A stretch of DNA of 64,000 nt from JBBQZO01 sp038207625 (GTDB taxonomy: Bacteria; Pseudomonadota; Gammaproteobacteria; Burkholderiales; Burkholderiaceae_D): assembly GCA_038207625.1 (NCBI GenBank), contig JBBQZO010000012.1, forward strand, positions 73,014-137,013. Reading direction: 5' to 3'. Below are positions 17,657 to 26,000 of the stretch, in pieces; the first letter of the stretch is position 1, and every line of letters starts with the position of its first letter. A program made the translations under genes and the position numbers. The notes under the pieces are model-generated. The model was not told where the DNA came from. It saw only the letters and a program-made list of their open reading frames with translations, and did not search any database.

Positions 17657-18352
17657 ATGATTTATATGTCGAATACCGCGTATGCGAATGCCTTGTACGG
17701 TGGGACTGGGCTCGTTCCCGACGGGAAGCTGCTGCAGAACGTCATCGCCGTGGTCACTGCGCAAATTTCACTGACGACCAATAAACCGGCGGGGGAAAAA
17801 GTCCCCTCCGAGGATACTTGGGGCGCGAGCAAGACGGCCCACAAAGATCTGACAGCAACGCACTTGGGCTTGCCACCAGGAGCGATAGCGATCACCTTTG
17901 TCGGCGAGACCCATGGTCTGGACAAGGACATCGCGACAGCCGGCTCGATCATCAACAATCACAACGCCGCCGATTTGATTTATTACGAACGCAAATTGCA
18001 TACCGGATATGGCGGGGTCTACGCCAATCCGCTGGTGGCGACCAATACCGTGCGCGAGGAAGATCTCACAACGAGCTACGGGGTCGCCTGGGGCGTGAAT
18101 AATTTCGCCGTGCGCCCAAAACCGCGCGACATGGTTCTCGCCGGGTATTTGGTGCTGTGCCTGGCCAGTGGCGACCAGGCGCCGGCCAGGCGCATCATCC
18201 TGCTCTGTGGCGAGAACCACATCGGCGTGTTCCACCAATTCGAAGAAATCGCCGCCGTCGCGGCGCCGTGGCTGTTGAAGCGAAAGCGTCTGTTTCACTT
18301 CGTCAAATCGCATCAATCCGACAACAGAAACCAATTCGGCCTGAAAAAGTAA
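17657..18352 (+). CDS. hypothetical protein with GExH motifs (Tiki/EreA/ChaN-like)
   Basis: A 231-residue protein; the ATG at 17657 follows AAGGAGAG. Two paired motifs stand out: FVGETHGLDKD (G83-E84-T-H86) and LLCGENHIGVFHQF (G185-E186-N-H188). GExH near the N-terminus with a later Gx(N)H is the pattern of the Tiki/TraB, erythromycin-esterase and ChaN superfamily, in which these Glu and His residues build the active or metal site. No signal peptide is visible, so it is probably cytosolic or released. The family assignment is inference; the specific function is unknown. Confidence 0.6.
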   Translation: MIYMSNTAYANALYGGTGLVPDGKLLQNVIAVVTAQISLTTNKPAGEKVPSEDTWGASKTAHKDLTATHLGLPPGAIAITFVGETHGLDKDIATAGSIINNHNAADLIYYERKLHTGYGGVYANPLVATNTVREEDLTTSYGVAWGVNNFAVRPKPRDMVLAGYLVLCLASGDQAPARRIILLCGENHIGVFHQFEEIAAVAAPWLLKRKRLFHFVKSHQSDNRNQFGLKK

Positions 18353-18645
18353 TCAACGGGCGCCTTTCAATACGCGCTGTGGCGTCGATCGCCTGGACCC
18401 GATGCGAGACACGGCAAGCGGACCGTCGACCAAAGCCGAGTGGCCGGCAATGTGCAAGGCCGTGGCGCGCAGTCCGCGCGTCCAGTTTGCACGGCGCTGG
18501 CACGGTTTTGCGGACCGGTTCGCCTGAATTCGCCGTTGCTGCAAAAGTGCTACGCTGGCACTGCAGTTCGACTCCCCACTTGCTGCGCCGCAGTGCCGAT
18601 CCGCGTGGCGCAAGGCCCGTTCAATCCCGATGACAGGAGCGCCAA
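18353..18645. other. intergenic, no feature recognised
   Basis: A 293-bp gap between two same-strand genes. No supported gene, terminator or repeat was seen; open frames here lack ribosome sites. Confidence 0.4.
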
Positions 18646-19020
18646 ATGACGATCACAGGAAGTTGCCACTGCGGAAAAACTGCCTTTCGAATCGACGGAG
18701 ATATTCCGCCCAAACTGACGCGCTGCACGTGTTCGTTCTGCGCCAAGCGCGGCGCATTGTTGGCGTACTATCAACCGGCTCAGTTTCACGTGACGGCCGC
18801 ATCCTCGGACGACGCCATCTACCGCTGGAACACGAACATGGTGGCGCATCATTTTTGCGCAGCGTGCGGATGCGCCACCTATTCCGACAGCCCGGCGTTC
18901 GAGCCGGACGGAAGTTGGGACAAGCATACCCGCCGACTCGGTGTCAATGCGCGCCTGTTCGACAATTTTGATGCGGCCACCGCAAGTGTCGACGTTATCG
19001 ACGGGAAGCACCTTTGGTAG
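18646..19020 (+). CDS. GFA family zinc-binding protein
   Basis: A 124-residue protein of the glutathione-dependent formaldehyde-activating (GFA/CENP-V/Mss4-like) fold. Zinc cysteines are visible: GSCHCGK near residue 6-9, RCTCSFCAKRG near residue 24-29, and FCAACGCATY near residue 70-73, the usual CxC, CxxC and CxxC spacing, with the conserved H-x-F-C before the last set. Only a few family members are proven to bind glutathione or formaldehyde, so the catalytic role is uncertain. A hexanucleotide array begins 6 bp after its stop. Confidence 0.88.
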   Translation: MTITGSCHCGKTAFRIDGDIPPKLTRCTCSFCAKRGALLAYYQPAQFHVTAASSDDAIYRWNTNMVAHHFCAACGCATYSDSPAFEPDGSWDKHTRRLGVNARLFDNFDAATASVDVIDGKHLW

Positions 19021-19026
19021 GACCAT

Positions 19027-19116
19027 GCCATTGCCATTGCCATTGCCACTGCCACTGCCACTGCCATTGCCATTGCCATTGCCATTGCCATTGCCATTGC
19101 CATTACCATTGCCGCT
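19027..19116. repeat. hexanucleotide microsatellite (GCCATT/GCCACT)n
   Basis: Fifteen contiguous 6-bp units: three GCCATT, three GCCACT, seven GCCATT, then ACCATT and GCCGCT. It starts 6 bp after the stop codon of the GFA gene. On the reverse strand it stays open in the repeated frames (Asn-Gly or Met-Ala repeats), but no gene with a ribosome site is seen there. Confidence 0.95.
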
Positions 19117-19433
19117 GCTGACATGCGTGGCATACCGCGCTGACCAAGGTCGCCTGCGCGGGTGCGACGTTCGGCATTGCCCCTGGCGTTCCCGGCGCTG
19201 AGTACTTGTGTGCCGAGCCGGTCTGACGCTGGCCTTGGAGCGGCGCGTACCTGCGCGGTCCAGCGCGAATCGGACAGGGCATCGGCGGGCCGAACACCGC
19301 ACCTGATGCGCGTCGGGCCATTCGGCCGGCGGCGCGATGGGCGCGCGACGATTGCGCAGTATTGATGGGCGGCAACTCGTTTTGGACTATACTGTGTGTA
19401 TCGTTTTAAGAACCCACGCTTGAGGAGTAAGTC
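19117..19433. other. intergenic before flagellar rod-like gene
   Basis: A 317-bp stretch following the microsatellite. A TATACT motif near 19387 may be the promoter of the flagellar rod-like gene. No other feature is supported. Confidence 0.4.
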
Positions 19434-19802
19434 ATGTCCGTTTCTGCCTTGAGCGCCGGGCTCTCCGGATTGAACGGCTACCAGTCGGCGCTCAATATTT
19501 CAGCCAACAATCTGGCAAACGCGCAGTCCACCGGTTTTCAGCCCGCGCAAGCGGTGTTTCAGGAAACGTCGCCCAGTGGCAGCGGCGTCAACGTCGTCAG
19601 CCGAGGCGCCCCGGCCGGCGGCGTCGGCGCGTCAGCCGGCGCGGCCAGTGCGACGCCGGACCAGCGTGGCGCGCCCAGCGGAACGGACATATCGACCGAA
19701 TTGGTCAATCAACTGGTGTACCAGATCGGTTTTCAGGCCTCGGCCAAGGTCATCAAGACGGCCGACCAGAATCTGGGCACGCTGATCAATACCACCGCCT
19801 GA
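19434..19802 (+). CDS. orphan flagellar basal-body rod family protein
   Basis: A 122-residue protein after a strong GAGGAG site. The N-terminus SALSAGLSGLNGYQSALNISANNLANAQSTGFQ, read in parts, is the flagellar rod/hook N-terminal motif (ANNLANAxTxGF), and the C-terminus TELVNQLVYQIGFQASAKVIKTAD matches the FlgC/FlgG/FlgE C-terminal motif. The usual central domain is replaced by a short Gly/Ala/Ser linker, so it is smaller than FlgC (about 135) or FlgB. No other flagellar gene is nearby, so it may be an accessory or relic paralogue. Confidence 0.8.
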   Translation: MSVSALSAGLSGLNGYQSALNISANNLANAQSTGFQPAQAVFQETSPSGSGVNVVSRGAPAGGVGASAGAASATPDQRGAPSGTDISTELVNQLVYQIGFQASAKVIKTADQNLGTLINTTA

Positions 19803-20426
19803 GCGCTGACGCCACACGCTGGCGCCACATGGGCTAAAGCGACGCGTTCGCGTCGGTATTCACTTTCCCCCGTCTCATCGTCGCCGACTCATCGCCTGCG
19901 CCGCCAACCGATATCGGTCCGGCCGGTCTATCAACCTCGCCAGACGCATGGATCGGTGACATTGCCAGTGATGCGCTGTCCGCTCGACCTCAGTTCGCTT
20001 CGAATCCGTTGACGTTGCAAGGTGTCAGGGCTGCGTCAGCACTGCGGGCGACAATCGCCAGTTGCTTCCTTCGCATTGACGCTGCTGCGCGCCGTGGAAA
20101 TGGCGATAGTGATGCCGCGCGCCACGTACAACGGCTCGCCGTAGTTGTGATCAGATGTTTATTCGGAACGGTGGATTATCGCGCCTGATGATCATTGCAA
20201 TGGTGGAAATGGTTTTTATGCCAACCTACTTGTTGTATTTAATTTGTATTTTTTGGTTATTTCATTGACGTGGGTAGATCCGGTTGTGTCATGATTCATT
20301 GTGCTTGTATAGATCGGCTTTATATGTACTTTTGCACAAATATTACCATGTTAATAATTATAAATTTTGAATGATCGACACACGACCGTATCAACGGCGG
20401 CATCGAAACCAGCAATATCAGTTAAT
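19803..20426. other. long intergenic, AT-rich right half
   Basis: 624 bp without a supported gene. The left half is GC-rich; from about 20150 the sequence becomes clearly AT-rich, unlike the flanks. A tiny open frame at 20200-20268 would encode a 22-residue hydrophobic peptide (MVEMVFMPTYLLYLICIFWL with a short tail) but has no clear ribosome site and is not called as a gene. Confidence 0.5.
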
Positions 20427-21104
20427 ATGAAAAATGAAACAACGCTTGAAACCCCTCCGCAAATTCAGCAACTTGTCCAACATTTGCATTTCCCCTCATC
20501 TGTGTACACCACTTCAAGTAAAGACTTTCTTGCGTCGGTGAATCCCGTGTTCGACGAATATGTCGCGAAAGCGGAACTCATAAGTTCAAATAATCCGACG
20601 CAGGTTGCGGTGATGTCCGCGAATTTTTCTGACGATGCTCGTATTGCAAAATTCACGCAGTACGTGGCTAATATGGCGTGGAAAATTCTGGAAGGTCAGG
20701 GCTACGACATGGAGGGCAAGGGCACCTTTTTTGCCGGTATGTGGGGGCAACAACACAGCAAGACCTCGTCCATGCCCGAGCATGTCCACCCCGGGGCGCA
20801 ACTTGTCGGATTCTATTTTTTGGCAACGCCAGCAGACTCTTCCAGGTTGCAGATTCATGATCCGCGTCCGGCAAAAGTCATGGTGAATATGCCGGAAAAA
20901 AATTCTTCACAAACCACTGTTGCAAGTACAGTCATCAGCTTTACACCTGAACCAGGATTGTTATTTTTTACCAATTCTTGGTTACCCCATTCCTTTACCC
21001 GGCACGGTTCTGACGATCCATTGTCGTTTGTGCATTTCAATGTTGGTGTCATGAAAACGTCGAGCGTCGTCGCGCCGATGGCGGGCAGCGCGGAAGTTAT
21101 ATGA
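20427..21104 (+). CDS. 2-oxoglutarate/Fe(II) oxygenase-like protein
   Basis: A 225-residue double-stranded beta-helix protein resembling the 2OG-FeII_Oxy_5 group. Seen: WGQQHSKTSSMPEHVHPGAQLVGFYFLATP, in which HVH is the candidate first metal motif, IHDPRPAK, and the last strands PEPGLLFFTNSWLPHSFTRHG with the distal His, then FVHFNVGV. The family usually has Arg before the final FN to bind 2-oxoglutarate; here LSFVHFN lacks it, so cofactor use is uncertain. Start 20427 (MKNETTLETP) is chosen; a TTG at 20367 is possible. Base composition is AT-richer than neighbours. It is translationally coupled to the next gene. Confidence 0.65.
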   Translation: MKNETTLETPPQIQQLVQHLHFPSSVYTTSSKDFLASVNPVFDEYVAKAELISSNNPTQVAVMSANFSDDARIAKFTQYVANMAWKILEGQGYDMEGKGTFFAGMWGQQHSKTSSMPEHVHPGAQLVGFYFLATPADSSRLQIHDPRPAKVMVNMPEKNSSQTTVASTVISFTPEPGLLFFTNSWLPHSFTRHGSDDPLSFVHFNVGVMKTSSVVAPMAGSAEVI

Positions 21105-21379
21105 AGTACCGCATCAGATTCAATAAAACGCGCGGCATGCCAGGGCGCGGCAGTATCGAGCATGTGTGGCGGGTATTTGAAGAGGACAAAGAATATTTGT
21201 TTAAGCATTTTGAACTGCAAGTGCCCTCCGCGAGTGAAAAAGACGCGGATTGCGACGATTGGAATGTGGTGTGCCACGGTGTGATGACCATTGAGCGGGA
21301 TACGTCAACGGCCATTATTAAGGCAGTGCCGGGTGCGTCGGATCTGAAGGCGGCGGACTATTTGAATCGAGATAATTGA
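21101..21379 (+). CDS. hypothetical protein coupled to oxygenase, 92 aa
   Basis: The start codon overlaps the stop of the oxygenase-like gene (ATGA at 21101-21104), so the two are almost certainly one translational unit. The protein is soluble and mixed alpha/beta-looking (MKYRIRFNKTRGMPGRG, HVWRVFEEDKEYLFKHFELQVPS, DWNVVCHGVMTIERDTSTAIIKA). No family is recognised. Coupling suggests a partner or substrate of the oxygenase-like protein. Confidence 0.7.
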   Translation: MKYRIRFNKTRGMPGRGSIEHVWRVFEEDKEYLFKHFELQVPSASEKDADCDDWNVVCHGVMTIERDTSTAIIKAVPGASDLKAADYLNRDN

Positions 21380-21661
21380 CGATGTATTGACTGTGGGCGC
21401 GAATCGTCCGCTTCTGGCAGCGGGCGCAATGACAAGTTGGATGGGCGAGTGCCCGACGCCGCCAATGTCACTGCGCGCATCGACGGCGATGCGCGTGTTT
21501 TTTCAGCACTGGGGCTATCCGTCGTTCGCCCGTTGCGTTCAGCGCCGGCGCTGCGTGCAGGGTGACATGTCCTTGCGCCGCAAAGAGCAACAGCGCTACG
21601 TGATAGCGCCACCAATTCGCCCAAACACCGTACTCAACGTAGTTCATCAGGGAGCTTTACC

Positions 21662-22975
21662 TTGTCACTCAATATCCACAACCTTTCCCGCTTGCGGGCC
21701 ATGCTGGTCTCGGCCATGTCATCGATCCTGCTGCTGGGATTGCTCGGCTGTGGCGGCGGCAGCGGCGGTGGCGCACCGGCGATAGCGCCTGTGCCATCGG
21801 TCGAGCAGCCGGTCATCGTACCTGCGCGACCGGTCGAGCCGCCGCTTGTCGTGAGCGTGCCTGTACCGCCGGTCGAGGTGCCGGCAATGGTGCCCGGTAA
21901 CCGCGCTGATCTGGGGCAGCTGATTTTCAACGACACCAGACTGTCCGAGCCGCGTGGCACCGCCTGTGTCAATTGTCACCAACCCAGCCTGGGTTTTGGC
22001 GGCAACAACGGCGCGCTGATCGGCGTTGCGCTGGGCAGCACGGCCGGCTCACTGGGGCTGCGCAAACCGATGACCAACAGCTACTCAGGCTTTGTTCCTG
22101 GGTTCGCAATTGTCACGAACGACGGTGCAAGCATTGCCAGCGGGGGCCATTTTTGGGATGGCCGTGCCGATACGCTCGCATTGCAGGCGTTGGCGCCGTT
22201 TCTCAATCCGCTGGAAATGAACAACGCCAACCCGAAGGCCGTCGTCGACAAAATTGCCGCATCGAGTTACGCGCCGCTGTTCAGGCAGGAATTCGGCGCC
22301 CGCGTTTTTGACGACACCGGCCTCGCCTTCACCAGCGTTGGTGTGGCCATCGACGCGTTCGAGCGCGCGAAACTGCAACCGTTCACGTCCAAGTTTGACG
22401 CTGTGGTGCGCGGGCAGGCCACGCTGACAACGTCAGAATGGCGTGGCATGGCGATGTTTCAGTATGAGTCCAAAGGCAATTGCTCGGCCTGCCATTTGCT
22501 CGATTCTGCCAGTGACAAGCCGGAAGGTTCGCTGTTTACCGACTTCACTTACAAAAGCACCGGCGTTCCGCGCAATCCGCTCATTCCCCGCAATGCCGAT
22601 GCGGCGTTCTTCGATCTCGGCTTGTGCGGACCCGAGCGCGCGCCGCCTGTGCTGCCGAGCACGGTCGCGCCCGGTGTGACGATCGATAATTTTTGCGGCA
22701 AGTTCCGCGTACCCACCTTGCGCAATGTGGCCGAACGGCCCAGTTTCATGCACAACGGCGTGTTCAAGGATTTGCGGGAAGTGGTGCGGTTTTATTCCAG
22801 TCGCAAGATCGACACCGTGTCCGATGACCTGCCGCCCCAGTATCAAAAAAATATCGAGCGCACGATCCCTCCTTTCAACCGCTCGGCGCACTCCGGACCG
22901 GCAATGTCGGAGTCGGAAATCGGCGATGTCGTGGCATTTTTGCACACCCTGAGCGACGGCTATCAGCCACCCTGA
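21662..22975 (+). CDS. di-heme cytochrome c peroxidase/MauG family lipoprotein
   Basis: A 437-residue exported protein. A TTG start at 21662 is chosen because GGGAG (21647-21651) is well placed; an ATG at 21701 would remove basic residues of the signal. The lipobox LLGLLGC is followed by a Gly-rich and Pro/Val-rich linker. Two heme c motifs are present: C102-VN-C105-H106 and C274-SA-C277-H278. FWDGRADTLALQALAPFLNPLEMNN and PTLRNVAERPSFMHNGVFKDLREVVRFY, in parts, are classic for bacterial di-heme peroxidases. The family reduces peroxide or oxidises protein side chains in the periplasm. It immediately precedes the giant exported protein. Confidence 0.92.
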   Translation: MSLNIHNLSRLRAMLVSAMSSILLLGLLGCGGGSGGGAPAIAPVPSVEQPVIVPARPVEPPLVVSVPVPPVEVPAMVPGNRADLGQLIFNDTRLSEPRGTACVNCHQPSLGFGGNNGALIGVALGSTAGSLGLRKPMTNSYSGFVPGFAIVTNDGASIASGGHFWDGRADTLALQALAPFLNPLEMNNANPKAVVDKIAASSYAPLFRQEFGARVFDDTGLAFTSVGVAIDAFERAKLQPFTSKFDAVVRGQATLTTSEWRGMAMFQYESKGNCSACHLLDSASDKPEGSLFTDFTYKSTGVPRNPLIPRNADAAFFDLGLCGPERAPPVLPSTVAPGVTIDNFCGKFRVPTLRNVAERPSFMHNGVFKDLREVVRFYSSRKIDTVSDDLPPQYQKNIERTIPPFNRSAHSGPAMSESEIGDVVAFLHTLSDGYQPP

Positions 22976-23071
22976 TGCGGGCGAGGGCTGCGCCGCCGGG
23001 GCCTGGCCGCTTCATCGCCATCAATACCATCTGTCAATGCCGACACCTTCCATCAACGTACTGGAATCTAA

Positions 23072-26000
23072 ATGCTCATGTCATCCATGCTGAATGAACG
23101 CACTGAAATTGTTTTTATCCTCAATAACGTTGAGGATTTTCAGGTGCTGCTAAGCGGTATCGAACCAAGTATGGAAGTGCATGTGCTCGACGCCGCTCAC
23201 GATGGATTGGCACAGATGGCGCAGATTCTGGCCGGGCGCCATGGTATCGACGCCATTCAGATCATTTCACATGGTTCAACGGGCGCCATTCAGCTCGGCG
23301 CGATGACCCTGAACATGCAAAATTTGCCAGAGCGCGCCGCAGATCTGGCGATCGTCAGTGCTGCGTTGAACGAGAACGCTGATATTTTGCTGTATGGCTG
23401 TAACGTCAGCACCGGTTCGGATGGGGCGGCCTTCATTTCTGCGCTGGCACAGTCAACCCACGCCGACGTGGCCGCGTCGAGCAACCTGACCGGGGCGGCG
23501 GCCTATGGCGGCGATTGGGTGTTGGAGAGCGCCAGCGGCCACATCGAGACCGCCAGTTTGCAGTTTGCTGGGTATCAACAAGTACTCACGCCGCCAGTGG
23601 TGGTGAGTACGCCGGATCTGGTGAGCGGCAGCGACAGCGGTGTTTCTTCATCGGACAACCTGACCAATAGGACCACGCCCAATTTCAAAGGCACCGCCAG
23701 CGCCAATGCCACTGTCAATTTGTATGAATCGGATGGCACCACCTTGCTTGGTAGCACCACGGCCAACGGCTCGGGTAATTGGACCATCACCAGCAGTGTC
23801 TTGTCAGAAGGGGTCCATAGGGTGAAGGCCACGGCCTCCGACGGCTTTGGCCATGTCAGCGCTCTGTCGGCCTACTTGCAGGTCACCATCGACAGCACCG
23901 CGCCGGCTACCTCGCCCGATGCACCGAGCTTGGATAGCGGCACCGACAGCGGCGTCTCGAATGTCGATGGCATTACCAGTAACAGTGGTCCCTGTTTTCT
24001 CGGCACCGGTGCCGATGCCAATAGCTGGGTCAACGTCTACGCCGATGGCACACTGCTTGGCACCACGCTGTCCGACGGCAGTGGCAACTATACCTATAGC
24101 GCGACCTATCTGGCTGATGGTGTCCATCTGGTGACGGCGAAAAACGTCGATAACGCGGGCAATATCGGTGGCCCATCCGGTGCGTTCAGCTTTACCATCG
24201 ACAGCGAAACGCCCACCACCACCATTTCCACCATCGTGTTTTCGGCCGATCACGGCATTTCCTCGACCGACTTCATCACCAACGAGGCGATCCAGACCAT
24301 TTCCGGCACCACCAATGCGGTTCTGGTGGCCAGCGAGATTGTCGAAGTCTCACTTGACAACGGCGGTAACTGGACGACGGCCACTACCTCGGTGGGCAGC
24401 AATGCGTTTTCGCTGGCCGGTCAAGCGCTGGCGGCCAGCGACACGCTCAAGGTGCGTGTTTCTGACCTGGCAGGCAATGCCAGTCTCGGCGCGTCGCAGG
24501 CCTATGTGCTCGATATCGGCGCCCCGACAACGACGGTTGCCACGGTGGCGTTGTCGGACGACACGGGTGCGTCGAGCACTGATTTCATCACCAAGACCCC
24601 GATCCAAACGATCAGCGGCACCACCAGCGCCAATCTGATCACAGGCGAAGCGGTGCAGGTGTCGCTCGACAACGGCAGCACCTGGGCCTTGGCCACCAGC
24701 AGCAGCGGGACCAGCACCTGGAGCCTGGCCGGTCAAACGCTGCTGGCCAGCAACACGCTGAAGGTGCGCGTGACCGACGTGGCCGGCAACACCAGCACCC
24801 CCGCCAGTTATGCGTATGTGCTGGACGCGACGGCGCCCACCGTCTCTTCGGTCAACAGCAGTAGCGCCGACGCCACCTACAAGCCCGGTGACAGCGTCAG
24901 CGTGCAGGTCAACTTCAGCGAAGCGGTCATTGTCACGGGCACTCCGCAATTGACGCTGGAGACGGGCAGCACCGACCGGGTCATCAACTACGCCAGCGGC
25001 TCGGGCAGCAGCACGCTGACGTTCACGTACACGGTGCAGGCGGGCGACCTCAGCGCCGATCTGGACTACCAGAGCACGACGGCGCTGGCCTTGCACGGGG
25101 GCACAATCGGCGACGCGGTGGACAACGCCGCCAGCTTGACCCTGTTCGCGCCTGGCGCCGCCAATTCGTTGGGTAGCAACAAAAGCCTCGTCATCGAGAC
25201 GCGCCCGCAGATTACCAGCAGCGCCTATGACGCGAGCACCGGCGTGCTGAGCGGCACCGCCGTCAACCTGAGCACCAGCGACGTCATCCAGGCAAGCAAG
25301 TTCACCTTCGTCGGCGAAGGCGGCGCCAGTTACACCTTGGTCGGCACGCCGGATGGCCTGGCCAGCTCTGGCAGCGCGTTCTCGATCACGCTCGATGCGA
25401 CCGACAAGGCGGCGGTCAACCAGTTCATGAACAAGGCGGGCACCAGCTCGACCATCGGCACGAGCTTCAATCTGGCGGCCGCCGATGACTGGGACAACAA
25501 CGTCACGGCCAATGACACGTCCGATGCGAGCACGCCGGTCACCGTCGCGAACGTGGCGGCCCCGAGCATCACCAGCGCGACCTACGATGCCGCCACCGGT
25601 TTGCTGGCCGTCACCGGCAGCAACTTCGTCTCGTATAGCGGTGCGGGTAACGATATTGACGTGTCCAAACTGTCTCTGCTGGCCGAAGGCAGCAGCGTCA
25701 CGCTGACCACCTCGAGCAATGTCGAGATCACCAGCGCCAGCGCATTTACTGTGTTACTCAGCGCCACCGATCAAGCGGCGCTGGACATGGTCTTCAATAA
25801 GGCCGGCACGTCCTCGACCGGCGCGACGACCTATATTCTGGCGGCGGCCGATCACTGGGCCGTCGGTGCCGATGCGACGGTCAACGTCGCTGATCTGACC
25901 GGCAATGGCGTTACGGTCGCGCATCCCCTCACGCCAGCGATCAGCAGCGCGAGTTACGACAGTGCCACCAACACCTTGGTGGTCACCGGCAGCGGCTTCC

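Noticed and set aside
18550..19302. Reverse-strand frame rich in Asn-Gly or Met-Ala repeats over the GFA gene
   Set aside because: The repeats come from the hexanucleotide array; there is no ribosome site and the frame overlaps the GFA gene.
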